From: Rhizomicrobium sp.
GTDB taxonomy: Bacteria; Pseudomonadota; Alphaproteobacteria; Micropepsales; Micropepsaceae
Direction: 5' to 3'
DNA length: 64,000 nucleotides
Assembly: GCA_037200385.1 (NCBI GenBank)
Contig: JBBCGL010000001.1
Coordinates: 1,798,001 to 1,862,000 of the forward strand
Position 1 is the first letter of the stretch. The number at the start of each line of letters is the position of its first letter. Below, one piece after another: positions 27,214-36,125 of this stretch. The position numbers were made by a program, and so were the translations under genes. The notes under the pieces are model-generated. The model made no database searches. It saw nothing but the letters and a program-made list of their open reading frames with translations, and was not told the DNA's origin.

Positions 27214-28135
27214 CCTTGCGCATCGCCCGGCGGTAGGGCGTCAGGTCCCAGTTGGGATAGCGGATCTGCGCCCGCGCGAGCGTGGTCTCGGTCCAGAACG
27301 CATCGCCGGGCTTCTGCACGCCGAAGCAGGCGAGCTGTTCGGGCGTCGCGTGGTCGAAGATGTTCGCCCAGGGCTTCTGGTGATGGAACGCCCAGGCGGT
27401 GAACGCGACACTGTCGTCATGCGCCTTGCGGAAACAGGTCATCAGCGCATAGCGATGCGCATTCGGCGCCGTCAGATTGGTGCCGCGATGATAGATGTCG
27501 GTGCTGTAGGGCACGATGCTGCCGGCCGGCATGGCGCTGGAGCGGGCATAGCGCTGCAGCCCTTCCTGCAGCGCCGCCTGCGCCGCCGGCTCCTGGCTCA
27601 GCGAGGCTTCCGGGCCCGCGACCTTCAAGCTGTCGCCCCGCGTCACGTAGTTCATCGCGCCATGCGCGTCGGTGACGTCGCTGAAATAGCACAAGATGGT
27701 GACGGAGTTCTTCGTCACGTCCTCCGACGGCACGGTCAGCGTGTGATTCGAGAAGTCGGTGTGGAAGGGCTGGTCGTAATCGGCATCGCCGGTGAACTTC
27801 GCCCAGCTCTGGCACTGGTAGCAGTGCACGTCGTCGGTCCCGAGCGCCGCCTTGGCGAAGGCGATGAGCGCCGGGTGCACGCCGATCAGGTTCAGCGCCG
27901 GCGAGCAGTCGATCGGAACGGGTTGGATGTCCTTGAACTGGGACTTGTGGAAGCGACCGAGCTCGCCCGGGCGCTTCTTGTCCAGGACTTCGCCCTCGCC
28001 TTCGGGATGCGCGAAGACCGCCTCGAAGTCCGCCTGCACGGCGGCGACCTCCTCCGGCGTGAAGAAATTCGGGATCGGCGACGCGCCCTCTCGCCGCCAG
28101 GTGTCGATATGCTCCTGGGTGAAGCGCGCGTTCAC
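27206..28135 (-). CDS. Phytanoyl-CoA dioxygenase (PhyH) family protein
   Basis: A 309-residue Fe(II)/2-oxoglutarate oxygenase. Iron ligands are His125-x-Asp127 (PFHTDFSNH) and His216 (DIYHRGTN), and Arg228 (NAHRYALM) should bind 2-oxoglutarate. It would hydroxylate an unknown small molecule; the family includes phytanoyl-CoA, ectoine and natural-product hydroxylases. First gene of the PhyH–mug–DUF72 minus-strand operon, 2 bp downstream of the DUF6481 gene on the same strand. Confidence 0.88.
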   Translation of the reverse strand: MNARFTQEHIDTWRREGASPIPNFFTPEEVAAVQADFEAVFAHPEGEGEVLDKKRPGELGRFHKSQFKDIQPVPIDCSPALNLIGVHPALIAFAKAALGTDDVHCYQCQSWAKFTGDADYDQPFHTDFSNHTLTVPSEDVTKNSVTILCYFSDVTDAHGAMNYVTRGDSLKVAGPEASLSQEPAAQAALQEGLQRYARSSAMPAGSIVPYSTDIYHRGTNLTAPNAHRYALMTCFRKAHDDSVAFTAWAFHHQKPWANIFDHATPEQLACFGVQKPGDAFWTETTLARAQIRYPNWDLTPYRRAMRKVA

Positions 28136-28137
28136 GG

Positions 28138-28524
28138 TCAGCGCTTCTTCTGGCGCGTCTTGCGCGCGGCATAGCGCGCATCGCGCGCCGCCTTCTGCTC
28201 CGCGAGGAGCTGGACCAGCTTGTCGGCCTCGGCGCGCTTGGCCCGTTCAGCCTCTTCCGCCGCGAACCGCTCGGCCTCGAGCTTGGCGGCCTCCTCGGCA
28301 GCCTTGCGCTCGGCATCCTCGCGCAACGCCGCGGCCTTGGCCTCGGCTCGGGCCGCTTCGCGCGCCTCGCGCTCGTCGGCGATGCGCTTGCGTTCGGCTT
28401 GGCGGGCGGCGAATTCGGGATCGTTCTGCGGCGCCTTGGCGCGTGCCCGTTCCAGCAGCGCGGCCTTCGCCTTTGCCTGTTCCTGAAGTCTGTCGTTGAA
28501 GCCCTTTTCCTTGAAACCGCGCAT
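28138..28524 (-). CDS. DUF6481 family charged helical protein
   Basis: A 128-residue protein that is almost wholly an alanine/lysine/glutamate/arginine-rich coiled coil (residues 10-120), starting MRGFKEKGFNDRLQEQAKAK and ending in a basic RKTRQKKR tail. This is the DUF6481 family of alphaproteobacteria, often found beside cold-shock genes; function unknown, and the basic tail suggests nucleic-acid contact. The ATG at 28524 gives the family start. It ends 2 bp before the PhyH gene. Confidence 0.83.
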   Translation of the reverse strand: MRGFKEKGFNDRLQEQAKAKAALLERARAKAPQNDPEFAARQAERKRIADEREAREAARAEAKAAALREDAERKAAEEAAKLEAERFAAEEAERAKRAEADKLVQLLAEQKAARDARYAARKTRQKKR

Positions 28525-28639
28525 GCCGTTCAACCTGTCATCCTTTTCGCCGGGAGAAGACCGGAAACTATGCCAAAACCGCCGATTTTCAAGCCCGGAA
28601 TTGCCGTGCAGTTGCCGCAAAATGTGACATAAGGCGGCC

Positions 28640-30448
28640 ATGGCACCTCCTTTGCTTCTCCTGCAAGACATCCATGTGACGTTCGGCAACACCCATCTGC
28701 TGGACGGCGCGGAACTATCCGTCGCGGCGGGCGAACGGCTGTGTCTTGTGGGCCGCAACGGCTCGGGAAAATCGACGCTGCTGAAAGTGGCCGCGGGGCT
28801 CATGGAAGCCGATGACGGCACCCGTTTCGCCCAGCCGGGCGCCACCATCCGCTATTTGGCGCAGGAGCCGAGCCTGGCCGGCTATGCCGACACCCACGCC
28901 TATGTCGAGGCCGGCCTCATGCCCGGCGACGACCCGGCGCGGGCGTATTACCTCCTCGGCAAGCTCGGCCTGAGCGGCGCGGAGACGCCCGATACGCTGT
29001 CCGGCGGCGAGGCGCGCCGCGCGGCGCTGGCCCGCACGCTGGCGCCGCGGCCCGACATCCTGCTGCTGGACGAGCCGACCAACCATCTCGACCTGCCCGC
29101 CATCGAGTGGCTGGAGGGTGAGCTGACGGCGCTCAAATCCGCGCTTGTCCTGATCAGCCACGACCGCCGCTTCCTGGAGACCCTGTCGCGCGCCACGGTC
29201 TGGCTCGACCGCGGCACGACGCGTCGGCTGGAAAAGAGCTTCGCGCATTTCGAGCCCTGGCGCGACGAGGTGCTGGCGCAGGAAGAGATCGAGCGCCACA
29301 AGCTCGACCGCAAGATCGCCATGGAAGAAGACTGGGTGCGCTATGGCGTGAGCGCCCGGCGCAAGCGCAACCAGGGCCGCCTCGCCAAGCTGCGCGGCCT
29401 GCGCACCGGGCGGCGCGAGCAGCTCGACGTCACCGGCAGCGTCAAGATGACAGTGACCGAGAGCGAGGAAGGCGGCACCCGCGTCATCGATGCCAAGCGG
29501 ATCTTCAAGAGCTGGGGCGACAACCCCGTCGTGAACGACGTCTCGCTGCGCGTCCATCGCGGCGAGCGGGTCGCCATCGTGGGCCCGAACGGCGCGGGCA
29601 AGACGACGCTGGTGAACCTCCTGACCGGCCGGCTCGAGCCCGATGCGGGCAATGTGAAGATCGGCGTGAACGTGAAGATGGCGCGGCTCGACCAGACCCG
29701 CGTCCTGCTGGAGCCCGACGACACGCTGGCCAGCGTGCTGACCGGTGGGCGCGGCGACTATATCGAGGTCGGCGGCGAGCCGCGGCACGTCGTCAGCTAC
29801 ATGAAGGATTTCCTCTTCACCGCCGACCAGGCGCGCTCGCCGGTGAAGGTCCTGTCGGGCGGCGAGCGGGCGCGGCTGCTGCTCGCCAAGGTGCTGGCGC
29901 AGCCCTCGAACCTGCTGGTGCTGGACGAGCCGACCAACGACCTCGATCTCGAGACCCTCGACCTGCTGGAGGAGATGATCGACGAATATCCCGGCACGGC
30001 GCTGTTGGTGAGCCACGACCGCGATTTCCTCGACCGCGTCGCGACCTCGATCCTCATGGCGGAGGGCGACGGCCGCTTCGTCCAATATGCCGGCGGCTAC
30101 ACCGACATGCTGGCGCAGCGCGGCAAGGGCGTGGAGGCGAAGGTCGACGGCGCGGCGAAGGCCGCAAAGCCGTCCGGCGGGCGTGAGCGCGTGCGCGAGG
30201 CGCCGAAGCGCAAGATGAATTTCTCCGACAAGCACGACCTGGAGAAATTGCCGGGCCGTCTCGCCGCGCTGGAAAAACAGATCGCCGAGCTGCAGGCGCA
30301 GCTCGCCGCGCCGAATCTCTACACGCGCGACGCCAGGAAATTCGCGGCCCTGTCGCAGGACCTCGCCGAGACGCAGCATGCGCATGCCGCCGGCGAGGAG
30401 CGCTGGCTGGAGCTCGAGATGCTGCGCGAAGAAATCGAGCGGGGCTGA
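28640..30448 (+). CDS. uup: ABC-F ATPase, Uup-like
   Basis: A 602-residue soluble protein with two ATPase domains (Walker A GRNGSGKST at 38-46 and GPNGAGKTT near 315-323), signatures LSGGEARRA and LSGGERARL, and LDEPTNHLD/LDEPTNDLD loops. The linker has YGVSARRKRNQGRLAKLRGLR, typical of Uup, and the C-terminus carries a coiled coil (LEKLPGRLAALEKQIAEL) used by Uup for DNA binding. Uup acts in ribosome quality control and limits transposon excision. It is divergent from the DUF6481 gene. Confidence 0.92.
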   Translation: MAPPLLLLQDIHVTFGNTHLLDGAELSVAAGERLCLVGRNGSGKSTLLKVAAGLMEADDGTRFAQPGATIRYLAQEPSLAGYADTHAYVEAGLMPGDDPARAYYLLGKLGLSGAETPDTLSGGEARRAALARTLAPRPDILLLDEPTNHLDLPAIEWLEGELTALKSALVLISHDRRFLETLSRATVWLDRGTTRRLEKSFAHFEPWRDEVLAQEEIERHKLDRKIAMEEDWVRYGVSARRKRNQGRLAKLRGLRTGRREQLDVTGSVKMTVTESEEGGTRVIDAKRIFKSWGDNPVVNDVSLRVHRGERVAIVGPNGAGKTTLVNLLTGRLEPDAGNVKIGVNVKMARLDQTRVLLEPDDTLASVLTGGRGDYIEVGGEPRHVVSYMKDFLFTADQARSPVKVLSGGERARLLLAKVLAQPSNLLVLDEPTNDLDLETLDLLEEMIDEYPGTALLVSHDRDFLDRVATSILMAEGDGRFVQYAGGYTDMLAQRGKGVEAKVDGAAKAAKPSGGRERVREAPKRKMNFSDKHDLEKLPGRLAALEKQIAELQAQLAAPNLYTRDARKFAALSQDLAETQHAHAAGEERWLELEMLREEIERG

Positions 30449-30621
30449 AAGCCCGCACGGCGGTGCGCCTCGCGAACATCCCCACATGAGCGGAGCCTTT
30501 GCGCTCTTGACGCAACTCCGGCGCAGGGATCGTCCGGCGCACGGCGCGGAAGAGGTTCCGTGAAAATCGATTTCGGCGAAAAGGCGATGGACATCGGAAC
30601 GCCTGCATTCAACTTCATGCG

Positions 30622-31010
30622 CACGTGCCGGCCAAAGCCGTCCTCGACTATCTCGTCGGACGGCGGGATGTGGATCGCGACCGGATCGCGTTGTTCGGCC
30701 CATCCCTCGGATCGCTCCTCGCGGTGCGTCCTCTATGGCGAAGCGGAAGCGGCGCAGAGCGACGAGCGGGTGGCCCTGAGCGCCTTGCGCTTTCTGAGCA
30801 AGCTCACCGCGCCGCTCTCGCTGCAGCTCTTCGGATCCGACGAGGGCTGGGCGGCGACGCATTGCCCGCTCTTTCTCCATGCGCTCATCCTGCTGGCGGA
30901 CCCGAAGCGGCCCTGGCCGCAGGACTTCGCCGGGGAACTCACCCATACGATGCTGAACGGCATAGCGGCGACGCAGCCGGCGCGACGGCCCCGGTCGCGC
31001 AAGGCGGAAC
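30622..31010 (+). pseudogene. Decayed alpha/beta hydrolase remnant
   Basis: Two pieces in different frames resemble one hydrolase. The first (about 30622-30740) reads VLDYLVGRRDVDRDRIALFGPSLGS, the nucleophile-elbow region of FrsA/DUF1100-like hydrolases with the usual Gly-x-Ser. The second, shifted by one frame (about 30770-30860), reads LTAPLSLQLFGSDEGWAATHC, like the late acid/His region of that family. The N-terminal third and most of the core are missing. This is best read as a frameshifted, deleted gene between uup and tRNA-Ser. Confidence 0.55.
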
Positions 31011-31026
31011 GTGCCGGGATGTGAGA

Positions 31027-31117
31027 GTGGCGGACAGGGTGAGATTCGAACTCACGAAACCCGTAAAGGTTCTCCGCATTTCGAGTGCGGTGCCATCAAC
31101 CACTCGACCACCTGTCC
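31027..31117 (-). tRNA. tRNA-Ser(CGA)
   Basis: On the minus strand the 5' GGACAGG acceptor strand (31117-31111) pairs with CCTGTCC, followed by discriminator G and an encoded CCA (31029-31027). The anticodon stem-loop CCGCA-CTCGAAA-TGCGG gives anticodon CGA, and a long variable arm follows, as required for a class II serine tRNA. It decodes UCG. Confidence 0.95.
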
Positions 31118-31462
31118 GCGGAACGCGCTCAAATACTTAAGATGGGGCGGGAGTGCAAGCCACCCCTGTTGCTCCCGGTCGCGGCTCCGGGCCTGTCTCC
31201 AGCCTGCTGGGGCAATGGCGCCCCGAGCAACGGCAATCGCTTCCGGAGACTTGGGGATATCATGCAACGGCGCGCGTCGGTCGCCCTCGCGGGCCGCGTT
31301 GAAGGCGCGCGCGACCGGGAGATGATGCAGGAAGTGCGCAGCGGACGGCGTCGCGGCTCGCGGGTCCTTCGCCATGTCGTCGAAACGGCGCAGCGCAAGC
31401 GCGTCGTCCGCGAAGGGGAAGCGCTGCGGGCAGCCTAGCAGGCCGGCCTGCCTTGCGACAGT
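31118..31462. other. Interval between tRNA-Ser and rlmJ
   Basis: 345 bp without a recognisable gene. The open frames on both strands lack ribosome sites and known motifs. The part next to the tRNA should hold its promoter. Confidence 0.45.
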
Positions 31463-32272
31463 TCAGTCGCCCGCCAACACACGAACATCGGCGCGTGCGT
31501 TCGGCGCCAGGAGCGGCGCAATGCGCCGGAGCACGGCCTCCATCTCCTGTGCGAAGCCATAGGGCGCATTGATGACGATCAGGCCCGTGGCGGACAGCTT
31601 TTCGGCATCGCGCAGGCCGAGATCCAGGTCGACGCGCAGCACCTTCTTGGCGCCGCTCGCCAGGATCTCGCCGCAGAAGGCATTCGCCTCCGCCGCCGAT
31701 TTGATCGGAAACCAGAGGAGATAGATGCCCGTCGCGAACCGCCTGAGCGCTGCCGTCAGCGCCTGCGCCTGCGCCGCGAACTCGTCCGGCGCCTCGAAAG
31801 GCGGATCGATCAGCACCAGCCCGCGCCGTTCGGGCGGCGGCAGCAGCGCCGGCAGCCGCAAATAGCCGTCACCCTCCTCCGCCCGCGCGTTGCGCAGTCC
31901 GGCCAGCGCCGCCTTCAGCAGCGCCGCCTCCGCAGGCTGTTTCTCGATCGCCACGAGGCGGTCTTGCGGCCGTAGCAGTGCCGCCGCGAGCAATGGCGAC
32001 CCGGGATAGCTCGATCCACCGCGCGCCAGACGCAGATATTCGCCCAGCGCTCCGTCTGCCTCCACCGCGCCGAGCCTGCCGATTCCATCGGCCGCCTCCG
32101 ACGTGCGCGAGGCTTCCGCGCCCGTGAGATCATAGCGCCCGCGCCCGGCATGGGTGTCGATCACCGCGAAGGGCGCATCCTTCCTGCGCAGATGCAAAAG
32201 AATCGCGACCAGCGCCAGATGCTTCACGACATCGGCGAAATTCCCGGCATGGAAGGCGTGACGGTAGTTCAT
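31463..32272 (-). CDS. rlmJ: 23S rRNA (adenine(2030)-N6)-methyltransferase
   Basis: A 269-residue RlmJ protein, identified by the N-terminal MNYRHAFHAGNFADVVKH, the SAM-binding DTHAGRGRYDL and the catalytic LIDPPFE motif (DPPF in place of DPPY). It methylates A2030 of 23S rRNA before subunit assembly. The ATG at 32272 is the one that yields the conserved N-terminus. It is a single-gene unit. Confidence 0.93.
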   Translation of the reverse strand: MNYRHAFHAGNFADVVKHLALVAILLHLRRKDAPFAVIDTHAGRGRYDLTGAEASRTSEAADGIGRLGAVEADGALGEYLRLARGGSSYPGSPLLAAALLRPQDRLVAIEKQPAEAALLKAALAGLRNARAEEGDGYLRLPALLPPPERRGLVLIDPPFEAPDEFAAQAQALTAALRRFATGIYLLWFPIKSAAEANAFCGEILASGAKKVLRVDLDLGLRDAEKLSATGLIVINAPYGFAQEMEAVLRRIAPLLAPNARADVRVLAGD

Positions 32273-32334
32273 TGCAAGGCTGGCCGTTCCTAACCCGTGC
32301 TCGCATACAGTGTCGGACCGCGCCGCGGCGCGGC

Positions 32335-32760
32335 TCACTCGCAGAAGACGCGGACCTTCGCCTTGTCGTTGTCGACGTCGACCGTGAGGTCGCGCAGCTG
32401 TTCGACGATCTCCTCGAGGCTTTCCGGCGTCAGCTTGCCGATATCGATCTCGATGCCTTCCTTCTTCAGGGCCGCGTTGACCTCATCGCGCGCCCGCGGC
32501 GGGATGATCGAGGTGAGCTTCACGCCGGCGCGCAGCAGCTGCATCGGCACGCGGATATTCACCTTGGTCGCACCGTCATGCGCATCCGCGGCGTCGACCA
32601 TGACGCGCAGATATTTGAGCCGATCGCCGCGGCGCGGCTCGCTTGCGGGACCGGGCGCGGCCGGTTCGCGCTCCACGGCGCTCAACAGACGCTCCGCCTC
32701 GTCGGCGGTGATCTTGCCGGACGCCAGCATATCCAGGATCTGGCGGCGGTTCTCGCTCAT
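32335..32760 (-). CDS. SHOCT-like/YvlB-type protein of the DUF2089 operon
   Basis: A 141-residue protein with an N-terminal SHOCT-like helical hairpin (ILDMLASGKITADEAERLLSAV, residues 8-29) and a C-terminal domain (about 48-141) with KVNIRVPMQLLRAGVKLTSIIP, the pattern found in YvlB/LiaX N-terminal-like proteins. Such genes travel with DUF2089 regulators and are linked to envelope-stress responses in other bacteria. Third gene of the operon; the membrane-protein gene lies 12 bp upstream. Confidence 0.82.
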   Translation of the reverse strand: MSENRRQILDMLASGKITADEAERLLSAVEREPAAPGPASEPRRGDRLKYLRVMVDAADAHDGATKVNIRVPMQLLRAGVKLTSIIPPRARDEVNAALKKEGIEIDIGKLTPESLEEIVEQLRDLTVDVDNDKAKVRVFCE

Positions 32761-32772
32761 GGCTGTGCCCTT

Positions 32773-33045
32773 TCAATAGACATGGATGAAGACGGCGGCG
32801 TCGGGGCTATCGACCTCGAGATGCATGCCGCCGAGGCTGCCGAGTACCGCGAAGAACGCCCCCAGCGTCTTGAATGGCGCGATGTCCATCACCGCGCAGA
32901 TCACGAAATAGACCGGCAGCAACACCAGGATGAAGGGCAACAGCAGCAGCCAGATCAGGAACAGCGGCACCCACAGCCGGATGCCGCGCCGCGCGCGGCT
33001 GGGCTGGATATGCACGACGGCCAGCATGGGCGGCAGCAAGGTCAT
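32773..33045 (-). CDS. Small membrane protein of the DUF2089 operon
   Basis: A 90-residue protein with one or two hydrophobic segments (about residues 22-52, very rich in Leu/Val/Phe, and 60-72), and positively charged residues before the first (RARRGIR). Function unknown. It overlaps the DUF2089 gene by 4 bp (ATGA) and is followed by the SHOCT-like gene, so the three proteins are probably made together. Confidence 0.8.
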   Translation of the reverse strand: MTLLPPMLAVVHIQPSRARRGIRLWVPLFLIWLLLLPFILVLLPVYFVICAVMDIAPFKTLGAFFAVLGSLGGMHLEVDSPDAAVFIHVY

Positions 33046-33416
33046 GAGCGTCCCTCCAGGGCCTTGATGGCATCGGCGGCGCTGATCTCGCCGCGGGCGA
33101 GGCGGTCCAGCACTTCGCTGCGGCCCGGCGCCGGATCGGTGTCGATGAATTCGAGCATCCCCGCGATGCGGTTCAGCCGCGCCTTGATGGTCGGGTAGCT
33201 GACGCCGAACACGCTCTCCATCTCCTTGATGGAGCCGTGGCTCTTCACGAAAGCGGCGATGAAGATCTGGTCGTCCATCGGCAGCCGCGCGAGCTGCGGC
33301 AGCTCGAAGGCGCCTTCGACGGCGATGTCGCGATCGGCAAGCCGGACCCGCTCCACGACCAGCGGCGCACCCTGGGTCAGGGCGGTGAGGTCTTGCCAGT
33401 CTTTGGCCTTGGGCAT
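33042..33416 (-). CDS. DUF2089 family putative transcription regulator
   Basis: A 124-residue protein of the DUF2089 family: a helix-turn-helix-like core LPMDDQIFIAAFVKSHGSIKEMESVFGVSYPTIKARLNRI (residues 45-84) and a C-terminal SHOCT-like tail (VLDRLARGEISAADAIKALEG). It probably regulates its own operon, which also makes the small membrane protein and the YvlB-like protein. The C-terminal helical hairpin resembles the N-terminus of the third gene's product, suggesting that the two interact. Confidence 0.87.
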   Translation of the reverse strand: MPKAKDWQDLTALTQGAPLVVERVRLADRDIAVEGAFELPQLARLPMDDQIFIAAFVKSHGSIKEMESVFGVSYPTIKARLNRIAGMLEFIDTDPAPGRSEVLDRLARGEISAADAIKALEGRS

Positions 33417-33445
33417 GGGCAGACGCGCCGGAACACGGGCGGTAT

Positions 33446-33466
33446 ATTGATCAATAAAATTGATAT
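33446..33466 (-). promoter_or_regulatory. Candidate operator upstream of the DUF2089 operon
   Basis: An AT-rich patch in a G+C-rich region, 30 bp before the DUF2089 start. It holds the perfect 10-bp palindrome ATTGATCAAT (33446-33455) and a second ATTGAT direct repeat (33459-33464), 13 bp apart start to start. The spacing and position suit a dimeric repressor site overlapping the promoter. Confidence 0.45.
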
Positions 33467-33525
33467 TTCAAGTCAGAAAAATTGAATTTCTCAACTATCT
33501 GCTTCACTGGAGACTTCCTGCGTCC

Positions 33526-33732
33526 CTACGCGTCCGCCGGAACATCCTCGCCTCGGCCCATCTCCATCAGGACCTCGACCGTCTCGGCGACGTCGGCCCA
33601 CATCGCGGCGCGGTCGGGGTCGCCGTTGTTGAGATTGTCTTCGGCCAAGTGCAGCGCGATCGCATGGGCGTCGTCCGGAAAGCCCTGGATCAGCAAATCG
33701 GCGGTCGCCCGCACGCTCATCGTGGTCGCCAT
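33526..33732 (-). CDS. Small acidic protein of unknown function
   Basis: A 68-residue, mostly helical acidic protein (start MATTMSVRATADLLIQGF, middle LHLAEDNLNNGDPDRAAMWADVAETVEVL). The frame is open further up to 33822, but the ATG at 33732 has a CCCCGGA stretch before it. The amphipathic composition looks like a real protein; I do not recognise a family. It sits between the DUF2089 operon and the MFS transporter. Confidence 0.55.
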   Translation of the reverse strand: MATTMSVRATADLLIQGFPDDAHAIALHLAEDNLNNGDPDRAAMWADVAETVEVLMEMGRGEDVPADA

Positions 33733-33855
33733 TTCCGGGGTACTCCACAAATCATTTACGTCAAACCGGTCCCCGGGGCCGGTCGTGCGTTCGTGATACA
33801 GGCAAACTCGCCCAGGCAGCATGCAACCCGCGAACGTGGTTAAGGCCGCCGCCGG

Positions 33856-35229
33856 CTATTTCGAGATCTCCTCCAGCGTCAGGTCCTTCACCTTGGGGCC
33901 GAAGATCCCGATCGCGGCGATCACCACCGCCATGCTCGCGGCGATCAGCGTGAAGACCCCCGCGACGCCGAAATCGCGCAGCACGAACGCGATCACGAAG
34001 GCGCTGAACACCGTCGACAGCCGGCTCCAGGAATAGACGAAGCCCACCGCGAGGGCGCGGATGCGGGTCGGGTAGAGCTCCGCCTGATAGGCGTGGAAGG
34101 AGAACGACATGATGTTGTTCGACAGCGTCACCAGTGCGCCGAACAGGATCAGCGGCGCCGCATCGCGCATCTGTCCGAAGGCCAGCCCGAACACCGCGAC
34201 GCAGGCGGCGGCACCCACGATCGCCCATTTGCGCTCGATCCGGTCGGTGAACAGCACCGCCAGCAGCGGCCCGACCGGCGCGGCCAGCGCGATGAAGAAC
34301 GTGTAGCCGAGACTCTTGGTCACCCCGATCCCCTGCCCGATCAGGAAGCTCGGCACCCAATTGTTGAAGCCGTAGAACCCGACCGTCTGGAACAGGTTGA
34401 AGACGATGAGCATCAGCGTGCGCGCCAGATAGGGCGCGCGCCATATCTCGGCGAAGCCGCCCTGCAGCGTTTCGACCGGCTGCGCGATCGCGAGCGGCAA
34501 CGGCCCGCTCTCGACCGCCGCTTGGGCCTCGAACGCCGCCACGATGCGGTCCGCCTCCGCGTTGCGGCCATGCTGCGCCAGCCAGCGCGGGCTCTCGGGC
34601 ACGGCGAGGCGGATGACCCACACGACCAGCGCGCCGGCCGAGCCGGCCAGCACCACCCAGCGCCAGCCGTCGATCCCCAGCGGCGCGATGGGAACAAGCA
34701 GCCAGGCGAGCAGCGCGACCACGGGGATCGCGGCGAACTGCACCACCTGGTTGAAGGCGAAGGCACGGCCGCGGACATGGCGCGGCACCAGCTCGGCGAT
34801 ATAGGCGTCGATGGTGACGAGCTCCACGCCGATGCCGATGCCGGCGATGAAGCGCCACAGGTCGAGGCCGAACGCCGTGGTCTGAAACGCCATCACCGCC
34901 GCGGCGACGGTGTACCAGAGCAGCGAGAACGTGAAGATGCTGCGCCGCCCGAAGCGGTCGGCGACGAAGCCGAACAGCGCGGTCCCGACGAACAGGCCGG
35001 CGAAGAAGGCGGCGACGAATCCGGCGAGGCCTTCGGTGCCGAACAGGCCCGGTGTCGTGGGCGTGAGGATCTTCGCCCGCACCAGGCCCGGTCCGACATA
35101 GGCCGCCATGAACATGTCGTAGAACTCGAAGAAGCCGCCGAGCGACAGCAGCACCACCCGCGTCCACAGCGCGCGTCCGGCCGGCAGGCGTTCGAGGCGC
35201 GCGGCGATGCCCGCGACGGTGCTGTCCAT
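33856..35229 (-). CDS. MFS transporter, sugar/aromatic-acid:H+ symporter type
   Basis: A 457-residue, 12-helix inner-membrane transporter. The loop 2-3 signature reads GFVADRFGRRSIF and the matching loop 8-9 reads LFTDRIERKW; AELVPRHVRGRAFAFNQ (loop 4-5) and AELYPTRIRALAVGF (loop 10-11) are the general-substrate-transporter signatures. The substrate is likely a small organic acid or sugar but cannot be read. It is divergent from the pantothenate kinase gene. Confidence 0.9.
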   Translation of the reverse strand: MDSTVAGIAARLERLPAGRALWTRVVLLSLGGFFEFYDMFMAAYVGPGLVRAKILTPTTPGLFGTEGLAGFVAAFFAGLFVGTALFGFVADRFGRRSIFTFSLLWYTVAAAVMAFQTTAFGLDLWRFIAGIGIGVELVTIDAYIAELVPRHVRGRAFAFNQVVQFAAIPVVALLAWLLVPIAPLGIDGWRWVVLAGSAGALVVWVIRLAVPESPRWLAQHGRNAEADRIVAAFEAQAAVESGPLPLAIAQPVETLQGGFAEIWRAPYLARTLMLIVFNLFQTVGFYGFNNWVPSFLIGQGIGVTKSLGYTFFIALAAPVGPLLAVLFTDRIERKWAIVGAAACVAVFGLAFGQMRDAAPLILFGALVTLSNNIMSFSFHAYQAELYPTRIRALAVGFVYSWSRLSTVFSAFVIAFVLRDFGVAGVFTLIAASMAVVIAAIGIFGPKVKDLTLEEISK

Positions 35230-35385
35230 GACGTGTTCTCCCCGGGGAGCGTTACTTAGCTCAGGCGACGGTCGTCAGATAGTCCGGCATGCGAGCCCCG
35301 GAGAGTCGGGCCGGCTCGACCACCGATCATCCCGGGCATTCCTCCCGTGCTCCCCGCATGCCGCTGTCCATGCCATAATCGGCGG

Positions 35386-36111
35386 ATGAGCGATCTGTCT
35401 TCCCTGAGCGCGGAGCTGCGCCGCCGCGCGGCGCCGGCCCAAGCCGCGGGCATTCCCTTCGTGGTCGGCATCGCCGGCAGCGTCGCGGTCGGCAAGAGCA
35501 CCTTCGCGGCGGCATTGCGCGACGCCATCGCCGCCTGGCCGGAACGGCCGCGCGTCGAGAATGTCGCGACCGATGGATTCCTTTTTCCCAACGCGGTCCT
35601 CGCCGAGCGCGGCCTCTCGCTGCGCAAGGGCTTTCCGGAATCCTTCGACGTCGACTCGATGCGCGCGGCCATTGCCGCGATCAAGAGCGGCGACCGTGTC
35701 GCGCTGCCGCGCTATTCGCACATCACCTATGACGTCGACCGCGAGAACCCGATGGTCGTCGAGAGACCCGGCGTCCTGATCCTCGACGGCCTTCATCTGG
35801 CGCAGATCGAGCGGCTGGGCGCGCCGCGCCTGATCGACAGCCTGATCTATCTCGACGCGGAAGAGGTGTTGATAGAGGCCTGGTTCACCGCTCGCCTGCT
35901 GCCGCTCATGCTGGCGGGGCGCGACGATCCCAAATCCTTCTATTTCGGCTTCCGCGACCTCGATGACATCGGCCGGCGCGACTTCGCCGGCCGGGTATGG
36001 AACGGTATCAACCTGCCGAACTTGCGCGAGCACATCGTCAAGGATCGCGCCGCAGCCGACATCACGATCATCAAGAACCGCGATCACAGCCTCGCCGCGA
36101 TCCGCTACTGA
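35386..36111 (+). CDS. Type I pantothenate kinase-like P-loop kinase
   Basis: A 241-residue kinase: P-loop GSVAVGKST (31-39), TDGFLFPN with Asp62, RKGFPESFD, the YSHITYDV segment and LILDGLHLA. This is the CoaA signature set, ending with the TIIKNRDHSLAAIRY tail, which phosphorylates pantothenate in coenzyme A synthesis. It is shorter than Escherichia coli CoaA (316 residues), lacking N-terminal helices; a panthothenate-kinase-like role on another substrate is possible. A GGCGG leader precedes the ATG. Confidence 0.82.
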   Translation: MSDLSSLSAELRRRAAPAQAAGIPFVVGIAGSVAVGKSTFAAALRDAIAAWPERPRVENVATDGFLFPNAVLAERGLSLRKGFPESFDVDSMRAAIAAIKSGDRVALPRYSHITYDVDRENPMVVERPGVLILDGLHLAQIERLGAPRLIDSLIYLDAEEVLIEAWFTARLLPLMLAGRDDPKSFYFGFRDLDDIGRRDFAGRVWNGINLPNLREHIVKDRAAADITIIKNRDHSLAAIRY

Positions 36112-36125
36112 CGGTGGTCGCGTCC

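Noticed and set aside
28715-30946. Long minus-strand frame opposite uup
   Set aside because: Antisense shadow of a clear ABC-F gene; no motifs.
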